NCBI GenBank assembly: GCA_914767715.1
Contig: OU612069.1
Span: 24,177,387 to 24,241,386, forward strand
DNA length: 64,000 nt
Source of the DNA: Membranipora membranacea
Lineage: Eukaryota; Bryozoa; Gymnolaemata; Cheilostomatida; Membraniporidae
Direction: 5' to 3'
Shown here piece by piece: positions 1 through 12,689 of this stretch; within the stretch, counting starts at the first letter, position 1, and every line of letters begins with the position of its first letter. A model generated the notes under the pieces. It saw only the letters and a program-made list of their open reading frames with translations. It did not search any database and was not told the origin of the DNA. Both the position numbers and the translations under genes were made by a program.

Positions 1-3000
1 TATGATCCATCTAATTCAGGATAGGTTGTATCATCTTGGTAACAGCCAATATAGCCATCTGCTCGATATACAATGAATTAATATTTTTACATTTCATTCA
101 ACACAACATGTTACAAAACTACGTATTTGAAACTTCCGGTGGTAATACTACCACAACCACAGTAAATCAAATATTATAATATCGTTTATATCATTTGAAC
201 CTGCGCATCCTGCAACAAGCATATCGGATCGTTTTTGCTTTTTATAAATTACTAAATTCTTTCTCCAGAATTATTTCCCGAAGCCTTAAAGGCATAAAGT
301 CATAGGATATCTGAAGCGCAAGAAGACTGGTTAACTATGTTACAGCAAGGCTCAGTCTTGATATAACTCAATTCTCTGCTTTCTTGATTTCACGTGTGCT
401 GAGTGATTAGCAATACTTTGTTTTTACAAACTTGTCACTTTTAATTCCTTAATTAATACACTGCGAGCCAAAGCTTATAAATGCTGAGTTATAAATTGGT
501 CCGTACTGGAGTCAATACTGCAAATCCTTTGTTGCAAATTTCGATTCATTTGCAATCAAATAAACGACAAATATGGTTGATTGTCAGTTTGCTTTTTCAT
601 ATTTTCAGAGCTCAGAAAGCAGTCACTCAGGTAGCAAACCACATCGTTTGGTGTTATTATGTGCTGTATTTGTCTTGGAATATCTCGTATTTGAGAGATA
701 TGCTTCTGAAACACTCTTTTTGCAGTATTTGAAAAGATAAAAAAATCCGTGTCAGAGGTGTGTGGCTGTGAAAACCTATGATTATTATTAAAAATCATTC
801 ATTCTAATTCATGACTTTATTTTTAGAAAAAAAAGCTACCATCCTAGCAACACCTCTGTGTCATTCTATGTTAAATCTACATTTTTCGTTTTTCTTATTA
901 TTGCAAAGTTTAAAATAATGATTAATTGGACGAGACTCACCGGGGAATCAAAAAACTTTGTTCATAAAGACAATAGCACTGGGCTAATTGAGATTTGTCT
1001 CATTCTAGATCAAGGAATTACAGTCGAGATGATCTATGATTTCAATTTTCAGTATGAAAATCCAATTGCTATGACCATTGATCTCTAATTTCCTTAAGAG
1101 ATTGGAATCATTAAATATATAGTCGATAGTCATAGCTAAGGTTGGTGAATGTAAATAAACTAATCATAAAGCAGAATTTGAAATAATTACAGTGACCGGA
1201 TGTTAAAACGATACATCAAACTGAACATACGAATACAAGTATCTGAAATAATCAGATAAAAGACAGTCAAGTGGCCTGTTTACTTGCCCTTTCAGCTCTT
1301 GATATTCAGGGACATTAAAGTAGCAGTAATGGCACTTGAGATAATGTTAACCAACTTTGACTGCTTCACTATTCAATAAATGTAGTGGTGGAGGAGGTTA
1401 ACCTCAATGAATCCTATCATTCATTTTACAGCCAGATCCATACCTGCTACAGCTGATAATATTTCACATATGGTTATAGGGTTTTAAATGGGCACCAAAC
1501 TATATGGTTTTCTTATGCCCTTTACCCTATATTAGCTTGCGGTTATCATGAGGAGACAACTCAGTACACTCATCAGACGAGGCAAAAGCAGCATCTGCCT
1601 GCAAATCATCAGCGGTGGGTTATAAAGAGCTAAAACTTGGACACAATGTCATCAACCTAAGCTTTAAAAAAGCAGCAAATTCATCAGCATGATCTTCGTC
1701 TCTGACATAGCCACTCGGTAAAAATATCACTCAAAATTGCTGGAGGAAGAGATTTCATGTCCTTATTGCTCTATTCTTTGACACAAGACTATGAAATTTG
1801 TTAATTTGAGACCTGAAAAGTTTTAAGAATGAGAATTACAATACTACCTCTTGAATTTACGTATAATCCTCTTGGTCTGCTCAACCGTGCTACTCAACAA
1901 CTTTAAATAAACCTTCTTCTACTTGATTTTATGTTGTGACACCAGTGCAAACTCATCTAAGCTGTTAGCTACGATGTCACTGACTGACTGAGCAACGCAA
2001 TTAACACCAACAATAATATATCATCTGCGGACAAATGATTCAACAGATTATTAAGGACTTTAAATTCATTCAATCATAAAGCCAACTATTCCGCTCTTGC
2101 ATTCTTGATTATTGTTGAAAGTTTTCCTAGTGAGAATACCAAAAGCACGATATATCGGTCAACGATTTATACGCTGAATGCCCTCAATGGATATATAAGC
2201 TTTCAATGTATGTAAACAACATCAAGTTGCCCGCCACATTTGCAGCGACATGAGGATAGATAATATCATAATTTATTTTCACCAAAATTCAGACAAAGAG
2301 GCAGCAGAAAATTGAATTGATTATCAGAATTTCTGGTGTTGTCTGTGCAAGTATCATTCCTGCAGTGGCAAGAGCTTATCTCAGAAGTGAATAACATGTT
2401 GCTTATAATGTGATGCTACTAGATCTGTAGATCATGTATTTTATTACTAACCACGATTAGGTAGACAAGAAAATGAAAGTGCCCTCAGCCACAAGAAACA
2501 AGCTACAATTTGATGGCTGTAGAGAAGGCAGTATTCAAATTGTCGAAGGCACAGCAATTTGAACCCAGGCAACAATATCCACACATAAGCTCTATTACAA
2601 AAAAATCAGTATGGACAGTAGCCACTTTTATGAGAGAATCATAGTACCAGGTTTGTTGGTTCAGCCCATGTTGCGTGCATATACATATTTTAGGTATAGT
2701 TAGTCCAATTAAGCACTGGGTGTTGTTAGACATGTTGCAGACACTGTACAGGACATTGTTCCCAGGACTCATACAGCTCCTATAGCACCAACAACAGTGC
2801 TTTATAGGGCATGAGCAATGTAAGACATATCCCATAGAGCACCTGCCACATCTCTTACAACACCCGTAGCCAGGATAAATTTTTTAATGTCCCATGTGAA
2901 GCTAATTAGATGATGACCCTTGAATTATGGTGTGTATTTTATTGTTTAGAGTGATTTCACCAGTAACAGTTGCGCATAAAAATTAAATCTAAAGCTAATG

Positions 3001-3151
3001 TAGTGAGAGAGAGGTTCAAGAGCACATCATTCCTCAGTGCCCACTAACTAGTATAACATTAGGTAGCTATACATATAGGAGTAGGGGGAATTGCAGTTGG
3101 CTAAAGCGCTAGAGTGCAGTGTGCAAGTGTTAAACGCTGTTGCTGCAATTC
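1..3151. other. No supported gene
   Basis: AT-rich sequence with only short open frames and no convincing splice-bounded exons. The minus strand from about 2,300 to 1,500 has scattered peptide-like stretches broken by many stops. It may be an old pseudogene or transposon, but no family is recognisable. Confidence 0.5.
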
Positions 3152-5093
3152 CTACCACTGACTACTTGTGACTGTTGGAATCCAAAGTGTGTTCAGACCT
3201 GCGAAAAAACTAAGAAAAATTGGCTTAGATATTAAGGTCTCAAACTGCCCTCTATATCTCCGCCCATTCTTGGTGATGCGGTGAGAGACTGAACCTTTTG
3301 ATCTCAACCATATTTTAGCCGTCATAATGATACAAGCAATATTACTCACCAATGGGAATGGTAGTGTTGAGTATGAGTAGTGATACATCACAGACAAAGT
3401 GATCTGAGGGGAAGCGAATCTCAGTCCATGGGTTTGTCTCATTATCTGTCTTTAGAGGTGAGACTTTTGTGCAGTTTTTGGTACACTCATCATCTGGGTG
3501 ATAAGATGACTGCATCCGAATCAAACCTTCCTCATACTTTATGTCTGAAAATCATATTTTTTGTATGTAAATTTTAATCGTCTGCAAAAAATAGTTTCTA
3601 TGTTGATTGTTTTTAATAATTTTGATGTATCAATAAAATCAGAGAAAATGGAACCATAATACATGTATCATATTAATTTGGGTCAAATGGTCTTGGTAGC
3701 TGCGAGATGTAATAGCAATTTCCGTACTGCTGTTTTATGAATTATGTATAATTATGACATAATTATTTTCTTGGAATTTCTATTGATTAATAAATTCAGG
3801 TAAGCATATAATTTGCTTGCAAAGCGCACAGCATCTGTTTGTAGACTAAGGAAAAATTCTGGTATACACCTACCAATACTAGTGTGTAGTCTTAATTCAA
3901 AAAAGAATTGAAGAATGAGAAATAAGAGAATCAGTTAAACATACCATATGGTCCTACTACCGGGTGACTTGTTTGTACAAAGATGTTTTCTCCCACTGCC
4001 TGTGCTGAACAAGCAGGCTGATATATCCTGCACATTCCACCCTCATATTGATACCCAGAACAGATATCTGATTTTAGACAGAGAAGAGCACATAGTAAAA
4101 GAGATCTCACTGACTTGGTATCATAATGGCTGATGGCTCCTTCAATGTATTGCCTTGCAAACACTTCCTGCTCATATCTAGTGCATTCTGAAACAAAAAC
4201 GATTTTAAGCAAGTTGCAAATGCTTAGTTTTAACAACCTCCTGTGAAACAGAAGCCAGCTTAAGACAAATTAAACATCTAGTTCTCAGCATTCGAACTGG
4301 ACCAGACCTTGTAGTTTTCTTCAATATTCAATAGGTCAACATTCAATATAATCAACAGATGTGTCACTTTCCGCACATAATGAGCTACAGTAGCGCATTT
4401 TCTTATTGTGTATCATATTGAATGTTAGAGGCTAATTAGGAGCACTGTGGCATCATTTCACATAGCCTATGGACACAGTACACTATAAGCTTTACAGTTT
4501 TTCTTAACAGCTTCAATTTCAGAGCATGAACTGCTCAATTTAGAAAAAATATTTCAAAAAATATGTTTATTGCATGTGATTCGCGATACATATAGGCCTC
4601 AACAAATGTCACCGATCCAAAAACGCTACTTTAGCTTTAGAAGTCTTAGAAGTTCAGTAAATTTTAGCCTACATGTTAAGAAAAATAAAGAGGAACTTGT
4701 CAGATGCTGCAAATTAATTTTCTTTGTCAACCATTTCAATGGGCATTGTTTTTCTGATTTTTTTGCGGCATTTTGCAAGGTTTCCCAAGTTTACAAGAGT
4801 GATCATATCAAAATATGTCATCAAAGGTTAAAAATAAGAATCAGTTACACAAGACTAATACACTGATACCAAATTCTAGAACATCGTGCAGAGCAGGAGA
4901 GAATCCTTCGAACCTTAATTGATATAACCTTTATTTCGATGTCGGATCATTCTTGTTGGTCATAAGCACTGAGTGGTATAATAAAATAAATATATATAAT
5001 AAAATAAATACATATATGTGAAAATGGCTCACCAGCAGCTTTGCAGAAAAGAAGACAAATTAGCAGCACAATGAATGGACCAGTAACCCTCAT
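3152..5093 (-). CDS. Secreted PAN/apple-domain protein, four exons
   Basis: Predicted exons (minus strand) are 5093-5033, 4187-3945, 3544-3350 and 3198-3152, total 546 nt, 181 residues. Every junction is GT-AG and phase 1, the usual arrangement for extracellular modules. Exon 1 encodes MRVTGPFIVLLICLLFCKAAG-like sequence with a basic start and a long hydrophobic run, a clear signal peptide. Exon 2 encodes about 80 residues with the cysteine and hydrophobic spacing of a PAN/apple domain (LLLCALLCLKSDICSGYQY, then a later MCRIY). Exon 3 has three cysteines (two in a CTKNC cluster) and the stretch NPWTEIRFPSDHFVCDV, which I do not recognise. Exon 4 adds a 15-residue tail ending in TAG. Apple domains mediate protein or carbohydrate binding, so an extracellular binding role is inferred. 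The signal peptide and exon 2 are the firmest parts. Exons 3-4 rest on splice phase and open frame only, and further exons could be missing. Confidence 0.62.
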
Positions 5094-6700
5094 GCTGTGT
5101 TTCTCCCACACCTTAGTAATGAATCTCCTATGATCACTGCAGCTGTTTTTATGAGACTCTGTGTGGTTTGATTAGAGCAACATTACCACATCGCTGTTAA
5201 CAATCAATCAATACTGATGTTATAATAATTTACATCATCCTGATGTCATTAAAACTGCAGGACAACGGGATGACTGTGTTGATTTTAGAGTTATCAAATT
5301 GAATTTTAAGTTGTCGGTCTTGTCTTAAATTGACAGCTTCTATGGTACCGGCTGGTTCAGGTAGTAAAGTTTTGAGGGAACTTATGAACCTTTGACAGAT
5401 AGACCGGATAGCGAGTTTCCTTGGCTTCTTTGAATTCTGTGTCAGTTGTTAACAGTTGAATTATAGTAAAGCATTAAAAATGTGCCAGAATGTAAAACAG
5501 TTATCATTAGCTTTCAATGAGAAAATCTATATTCATAAGAACTGCAACATAATCACCATATTCATGTTATAATTATACCTTTCATTAAAATAAGAACTTC
5601 ATGGAATTGAAATGCGATCAACATCCTTGATAATGGTGAGGATTAGATTGACACTCCTTATTTCTGTCTCTTTAAATCATAACGATTTTTCAGACATCAT
5701 GATTGCTACTTCGTCATGATATGGTTTTTATATTTTTAATCAATTTTTTATCATATAGTGTCAATGTAGAACGATATATTGTTTCCGTCCAAGAAGTATT
5801 TTATGAGAATTTTAATGCAATAGGGCAAAGCATAGTTTGTCTTGGCAAATTGATGGTTAATGGAGAGAACCAAGACACCTTGGAGTGTCGGAGTACTGAA
5901 GCAAAGAAGCAAATTATTCCCTAAAAGGGAATAAATCTTGCTACACCTGCAGCATGAGTGGACTGGCAGTGGAAAACATGATGGTGTTTTGCCGTACCGT
6001 GGTTTTCTCCATGCGATGATTGATATTTTTTCTTAATTATAATTTTTTAATTTTACACTTGTTAATCGATTTCTCATCGTTTTCCAAGGATGTTGATGTT
6101 GTTTCAATATTTTTTTTGACATAAAAGAGAATTGAGACAACAGAAAGAGAATTGTTTATATATTGTTTATACTATAATGATAACTGTAACCATGGCTCTG
6201 CTCAGTATCCGTCCCCAAACCTGCAAGATGAGCCACCAGATGCATACGACTATCTACTTGTCTAATGTACTGAAATAAAGTGAACACAATTCAGGGTATT
6301 AAGGGACCTTTTAAATTCGTCTTTTAATCCTTCTGGTCATACAAACAAAAACTATACTAAATATACTATACATACAAGTCAGAGTGCCTCAGGCTACCTG
6401 ACCAAACAGTATGATAGTCTTCTAACTTCAAGTTGTCTCTTTGTAAGTGGAGAGAGGATAAGTTGGAGCCACAACAGATTATGACTAAAGAGGGTCACCG
6501 CATGGAATTCTTTGTTCAATAGGGACCCGGCAGAGATTAATCTTACATGGGAAAGCGATTGATGTGATCCAGAATGTTTGATAAGTGACCTGTCGACTGC
6601 GGTTTATTATTTTCTGATGTGTCTGTATAGTTGTTTATCTCAAGTTTATTCGGAAGGCTGAAAATAATGGGTGTGCATTGGTGAAAACTCATCTGAGACA
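5094..6700. other. No supported gene
   Basis: This is the upstream flank of the apple-domain gene plus AT-rich DNA. Only short random-looking frames are present. A promoter for the minus-strand gene should lie just above 5,093, but I see no clear TATA box there. Confidence 0.45.
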
Positions 6701-6715
6701 GAAAAAAAAAAAGTT

Positions 6716-6865
6716 GGAGTCCCATAAAGCTTAGTTTTAGGGCCTCTGTTAATTTTAGTTAAAAGCCATGATCTTTTAAAATCAGCTCCAACCCCAAGTT
6801 ATATATTATTTGCAGATGATACCAACATTTTTAATAAAGAGCCCAACCTGTAAAAGGCAGTATCA
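6716..6865 (+). pseudogene. Dead reverse-transcriptase remnant of a LINE
   Basis: In one frame the plus strand reads GVP, stop, SLVLGPLL and then, 31 codons after the GVP, SYILFADDTNIF. These match reverse-transcriptase blocks 4 and 5 (GVPQGSxLGPLLF and Y/F-A-D-D). The conserved Gln is now TAA, and another stop follows soon after the FADD block. Only the palm fragment is visible; no endonuclease or intact frame surrounds it. This is an old non-LTR retrotransposon fragment. Confidence 0.7.
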
Positions 6866-9173
6866 TTTATTCGAATGACTGAGAAAAACTCACAATTTTC
6901 ATAGGTAGGTCACTTTGAGCTGCAAAATATGAAACTCAAATCTGTAACCTGAGGCAATTCTTGACACCTGACTGTTCAAAATTATTCAGACCATTTGTAG
7001 TTCTTATAATAGAATACAGTGTTAACTGATTCATTTGAATTTTCTTTTAATTTAAACTTTGACTTAATCCCTTCTGAGCAGGAAGTCATCTTCAGAACCA
7101 AATTTACTTCAAATTAGCAATTGTTTCAATGAAGGCTGCCATCATTGAGCCATCGAGATAGCGGCAGTAAAACTAAACATTTGCAAAAGATTCTAACAAT
7201 TGGGCACGTTCTTCTACGCCTCTGCCAATTGATTGTGATCTATGTCTATTATAAAGGGACTTAGTATTGTTTGTTTTCCATTATCTTGCACCAATGCTAA
7301 AAACCAAAAGTAGACATTTTCTGTTTTTTGCATTTGAAAAAAAAATTCAGACGATAAAAACAAATCAATTTTTGATTTTTGATTTTGTAACTGTTAAAAA
7401 GCAAAAGTTGCAATACATGCTAATTCAATACTCCTTTTTTTCATGATAAAAAAGAATATTAGCAAATAGATTTTTCTTTATCATTGTTAATACTGTATGT
7501 CAAAAAATTCGAACAGGAATTTGTATTTGTTTGGTGCTTCCAGAAAAAAATTGAAAATCGAATCCCTAGTCTTTGTTTCATTTTTTGTGTTGAAAAGCAA
7601 ATAAAACAAAAATTAAATGTCGCGAATTCAAGCTAAACTGTTACTGGCCAATTGATATTGCTATATTCCTCATGTTGATTTATCGGGATTGGGATTCTTG
7701 CCGTCACATGATGCTGCCGCCAAAACTGGGATGTCTAACTGAGCTGATACGCTGTAATAGACTGTAAAGTCAAGTCAGCTGCAGGTGGGGTTGTTGGAGC
7801 GCAAAGGATGGCTGTACTGCCTCAGGTTGGTGGGCTTCCGCTAGTGTGCTGCCACTTGTGTGCTGCGGTTGGTGTATTGACCTGATTTTCATGGTGCGAT
7901 TTTTTGTCTTGAACAAAACATGGAAAACAAGTCAAGTTTTCAACATCTGTGCAAAAAAATGAAACAAAAACAATACAAAGTTCCTCTATATATACAAGCA
8001 GTATGTTGTGTGTAGGAAATACATTTCAAAACGAGTAACAGCTAGCTTAGTATTACTATTGTATCTAAATTTAGTGAGCAATTTATGGACTCTGTTAGGT
8101 AGGGGTCCAAACAAATCAGAGCCAGGAAAAATAATACAATACGATATAATATAATACTTAGGCATGTTGAATGATGTAAGGTAACACAAAAGATTAATCT
8201 TTCATAATTTTTTGTATCAGCAACTGTGGACTGTGTGTCACAGGTAATGAGTATTGGCAGGTGTAACTCCGGAGGAGAGAGTTAATTTACTTTTATCTAA
8301 CTCACAGAGAGGGGACAAAAGACAGCTCAGCCAAAATTGACCTAGCAAAGCTCACAGAAGAAATAACTGAAATTTTATGAAATATCAAGTTTGACTGCAG
8401 ACCCTGCCTGAACTGGAAGATCAGTAATAACCAACTGCCTGTTTGGGGCTCGGCAGTAAGAAATTTAGATCTCAAGTGTTAAAAGTGTGGGATAGAACTT
8501 GAGTTGTCCCAGTTGACACCAAGATAATATCTTAACTATTGATTATACCTGCGCTAATAATGTTTCATACATTCAGTGTGGCAGCCGTCACCTAAAATGA
8601 TGGTCTATGGTATGTTTCCTGAGTGACTCCTTGCTTCAGTCTCAGAAGACATGATATCTATGAGCGTCCCATGAACAAATTTGATTGAGAATCACCACTA
8701 ACACAAATAAATGCGTCAGTCGAATTTGATTGTGTTAATAAAATTTAGAAAAATACCAGAATTGTAATTTCAATCTTCAGGCTGTACGCTGTCAATTTTA
8801 AATTAAAAAAAAAGTCTTACTAGACAACTGATGATTGAATTAACCAGATCAGATGACAAACCAATTCTGGAATATTAACCTTCATTTTTTATTCGAAAAT
8901 GAGAAATTTTTATTTAGTTTTTGGTATTATTTTATTGATAAAAAGTTGATCCTGATCATGAAAAATATGTCCGATGTGATGTCAATAATGTCATTACATG
9001 AAGGATGCTATCTTAGGATTTTTTGGCATTTTTTAATTTGTTTAACCCCAAAAATGAACCTCATCAAATTGAGCCACATATGTTTATTTTATTCGGTTCC
9101 TGTATCCAGGCAAAATTGAAATTCAGACATAAATTGACAACTAAAAGAATAGTGCAGCGGTATTGTCATTTAG
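6866..9173. other. No supported gene
   Basis: AT-rich DNA with homopolymer-like runs around 7,320-7,600 and no credible exon. The first few hundred bases may contain further degraded LINE sequence. Confidence 0.45.
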
Positions 9174-9312
9174 TTGGGACCTGTGTGATGCCAGTCCGAT
9201 TAACTTGGAACTTCTGCACGCCCTAGCACTGTCATTTAACAATAGACCTCCACAGAACAGACGCCAACCTTCCTGGAAGACAAGATGGCTCTATTGCTTC
9301 CTCACCCACGAG
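9174..9312 (+). CDS. Candidate internal exon, unknown protein
   Basis: An open segment begins just after an AG acceptor (TTGTCATTTAG) and ends at a strong GTATGT donor. It encodes about 46 residues including ELLHALALSFNNRPP and WKTRWLYCFLTHE, with balanced codon use compared with the surrounding AT-rich DNA. No family is recognised and no neighbouring exon could be linked with certainty. It could be coincidental. Confidence 0.28.
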
Positions 9313-10508
9313 GTATGTATGATAGTGTTGTTTGTTGTCTATTGACTATAGCAGAAAATTTGGTTTGTCTCCAAGAAAAGTCCAAGTTGAGCTGCCGAAA
9401 CTATTCAATTATTTTTGAGGTGGCAGTCAGAATTGAGATGGGAAGCTAGCTATTCAATAGAGACTTGTCTTCTTTTTTGTAATAGTTGCACACAAGCAAT
9501 TTTTTATGAGCCAGGGAAGACTAAATGTTTACTATTGAATCAATCATAAATGTCAAAATATGATCAACGGCAGTACTGTTTTCTTTTAAAAGCTTCATTG
9601 AAATCTTGTGGAAGCAAAAAGGTGCGATGGTGAGGTTATGTGAATACTCAGAAATGTCATTTAATAGGAAGTTCAGCAGCAAGATTGCTGCCTACTTTGG
9701 TATACAAGGTTATCCACTTTCTCAGCAATTTCATGTTTGTTTATGTATGTTTTTGGTCAAATTTCAAACAGCCAGGTGTATCATCGTGACAAACTTTTAT
9801 GTTTAAAACTATGCTGACAAACTCCATTTTTTGTTAGGGTAAAAACTTGTTGTTTCAAATGTCTCCCGATAAAATTCAGAATTTGCAATTTTGCTACACT
9901 CTGTTGCCAAATTCCTATGGTTTTTATAAGTTCTTTCAAGTTTTTTGTCATAAGATTGATCATGAATTTTCGTGGAGTCCATCAGGCTTCTTTAATAAAT
10001 TGTATAATTCTTTTTTCGTCCAGGGTCATTTGGTAGTGTGCTTTCAGCCCTGCTTGTCTGCTTAGAGTATGAAGTCTGCGCTGCCAATTTTTTGCTACGT
10101 AATTTCAATTAGAGCGAAGGCTTGTTCAAGGATGTCACTGTCCTAAATTCAGTTCCAATTGACTTGCTTATTTATATTGTTGGCTAACAAGTCATGCTCT
10201 GGTTGTGTGACTGTTAATTATGAGCAACCTCTGCCATGCAATTTTGGCATGAATGCACCCAACAATAGGCACTATGTCAGCTAACATATCCTAACATATA
10301 AGTTAGAACGGCACATGAGGAAGCTTTGCACTTAGTGTTATTGATGAGAAAATAATGTAACAGATTAAGTTTGTGTAGTATTGTAGGTGATTGTATAATA
10401 TTAAAGAAAATGCACTGTGGCCTAAAATTCTCAAGATATCAAGTGTAAAATTGTAGAGGGTATTTTTAATATTAAGTGTAAATTGAGATCACTAACAGCT
10501 AAAGAGTT

Positions 10509-10724
10509 TGCCGGGAGGGTAGGCAACATAACCACAACTTCATCAAGAAGGCTAACCGCTCAACTGATGGGGCCCAACACACCGCAATTACAGAAGTGAC
10601 CAAACAGCCCGAGCACCTGATCTGGACCATCATAGCCTCTGTTCCAGTCAATCGGATTTCCATCACACCAGCCTCCAATTTCTCTGACGCACACACCTCC
10701 TCCCACCCTGAGGTCAAGAACTAG
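10509..10724 (+). CDS. Candidate terminal exon, unknown protein
   Basis: This stretch is clearly more GC-rich than its flanks and holds 71 open codons ending in TAG, including TKQPEHLIWTIIASVPVNR. An AATAAA-type signal lies about 230 bp downstream, near 10,952. A second frame is also open in the first half, and the nearest good acceptor (ending at 10,498) does not join this frame cleanly. It may belong with the candidate exon at 9,174-9,312, or be a fragment of a mobile element. Confidence 0.22.
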   Translation, partial: CREGRQHNHNFIKKANRSTDGAQHTAITEVTKQPEHLIWTIIASVPVNRISITPASNFSDAHTSSHPEVKN

Positions 10725-11733
10725 CCGTTAGAAATCTTGACTATTGACTACGCTACCGTTTTCCAATGCTGTTTTTTTATAATTTCTATTGTAGAGCAGC
10801 CTTGTAACTGTTCCAGGTAAGCCCGGGCTAGGCTTTCTGTCATACTGTATGTGGATCATCATTCAAATGTGAATCGGTGACAGGGGAGATAACATACTCT
10901 GGGCCCTTCTAGACCCTGGATTTCCGCTCTTTAAATTAGGTTACATCATTCAATAAAGTCCTTGTGCGAACAATTTTACTTTTTTTGTTCATTGAAACGG
11001 AAAAGCTTTGATATGAACAGTGGTTGCTTTTTGCTTTCCTAGACACTTTAATAACCGCATGTAAAAATTGGTTGTGGAGCATCAGATTTCATCTCACTCA
11101 TCTATATTTTAAAGAACGTCCTTTGTCCAATGAACTTCTGTCAGCACAGAAAAAAGTAAAACAGCTCCAAGCTTAGCCCAGCTTTAATTATTATAAACAT
11201 TACGCTTTCTTTGATTTTCTCTACATATATTTCGTTATAAAATATGCATGAATACAATTGATAATTAATGTTCTTTTGACAATCAAAGCCAGTTCAGTCC
11301 ATATAGGAGCGAACTTCATCCACCTATAATTACATAATATATATATCATTATCACATTAATAAACGTTAACCTCACACCCTTCCTTTTTTCTTTTTGTTT
11401 TGACATCAAACTATATAATCATGATAACCAATGACAGCCACACTTGGTTACCGCAGATGCCATTAGCTCAGCTAGAATATAGAACAGCCTTTACAAATGA
11501 CATCCATGGTTAATGGCAAATAATTGCTCTTTAAAATTGACCCTGAATGTTGCATCACATATTCATTCACTATTAGCTATCTTGACAGCAGCAGTACAAG
11601 CTAGATATCAGTTCCATTAACTGCTGTTTCTCAAGTTGTCTTCCCCTTTTATAATGCAGGATAACTCCTGACTTTACTGGATCACGTATTATTCCAGGAC
11701 ACTGGAAATTCCACTGTCTCAAAGTAAAGACAG

Positions 11734-12027
11734 CCAATGAGAATGTTTGGCTTAAAATAGACTGCGTATCATAATTATTTTAAGCAAATGATGCTTTGGC
11801 TTAAAATAGACTATATGTCATAGGGCTTAAGCCAATGAGATTATCTTATGTACAATTTCCACATAAGGTGCAATCATGCAATCAATTATGTAAGAAAGAC
11901 TGAGAGCAAAACATCTTTTTACAGGGAAAACAGCACCGCACCCGCGATGAAACAGCACAGAGATGAAAAACAACAGTCTTGGGAATGATGCAAGATTTCA
12001 GCGAGCACCACCGGAGAGTATAAAAGG
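11734..12027 (+). promoter_or_regulatory. Possible promoter or LTR U3-like region
   Basis: Two CCAAT boxes (11,734 and 11,832) lie in duplicated GGCTTAAAATAGACT-containing sequence, and a TATAAAAGG box follows at 12,019. An AATAAA signal occurs near 12,358. No open frame follows that would identify a gene. A solo LTR is an alternative reading, but no matching second LTR or clear TG...CA ends were found. Confidence 0.25.
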
Positions 12028-12437
12028 AGGAAAATTCAAGAAAAAAAGACAAGTGCTCACCGGATACAAAACCATATTATAGCAGTAGAAAACATGTAGT
12101 AGAGCATTTCATATTTTTATATAAATCTGATTTTAATTCAGATAAATATTTTGAGAATTAATTTTACGATGAATTATTTTTACTCTGGATTATTCACACT
12201 TTGGAGACTGGATTTATTATAAGCAAGAGGACGACAAGGATACATTGGTAATTATACTTTATTTTGAAAAGGATTATTATCATTTTTTTTTATTAATAAT
12301 TTTATACTTCTACATTTTTAAATTGACATTTTTGTATTCACTTCTAAATTTAGAACAAAATAAATAGTTGTATTGACCTCAACTAAGCATCCGCTTGATT
12401 AAATTATTGAGTTGTAAACAACCACCGAGTATCAGGA

Positions 12438-12682
12438 TTCAAGAGTCATTAACCCAGTCTTTGACCTTGCAAAATTATCGTTTTTATAAAGCGTCAAGAA
12501 TTTTATTATCTTTGAGTAGTCAAAGATACTTTGAACTAGAATTGTGAAAGTCGAATATATCATCAAGAGTCTTTAGCGCAGTCTTTGACCTTGTAAAATT
12601 ATCACTCTATAAGCATCAATAATTTTATTATCTTTGAGTAGTCAAAGATACTTTGAAATAGAATTGTGATAGGTCAATTAAA
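12438..12682 (+). repeat. Two-copy direct repeat, about 122 bp
   Basis: The segment from about 12,438 is repeated from about 12,561. Both copies share the block around CAGTCTTTGACCTTG and the block TTTTATTATCTTTGAGTAGT, with small substitutions. There is no coding content. It may be part of the possible LTR-like region upstream. Confidence 0.75.
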
Positions 12683-12689
12683 GCATCGA

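Noticed and set aside
2503-2835. 110-codon cysteine-rich minus-strand frame
   Set aside because: Cysteines follow no known spacing, there is no signal peptide, and no splice context supports it.
11734-12682. Solo LTR of a retrovirus-like element
   Set aside because: TATA and polyadenylation signals are present, but no paired LTR, clear terminal dinucleotides, target duplication or primer-binding site could be shown.
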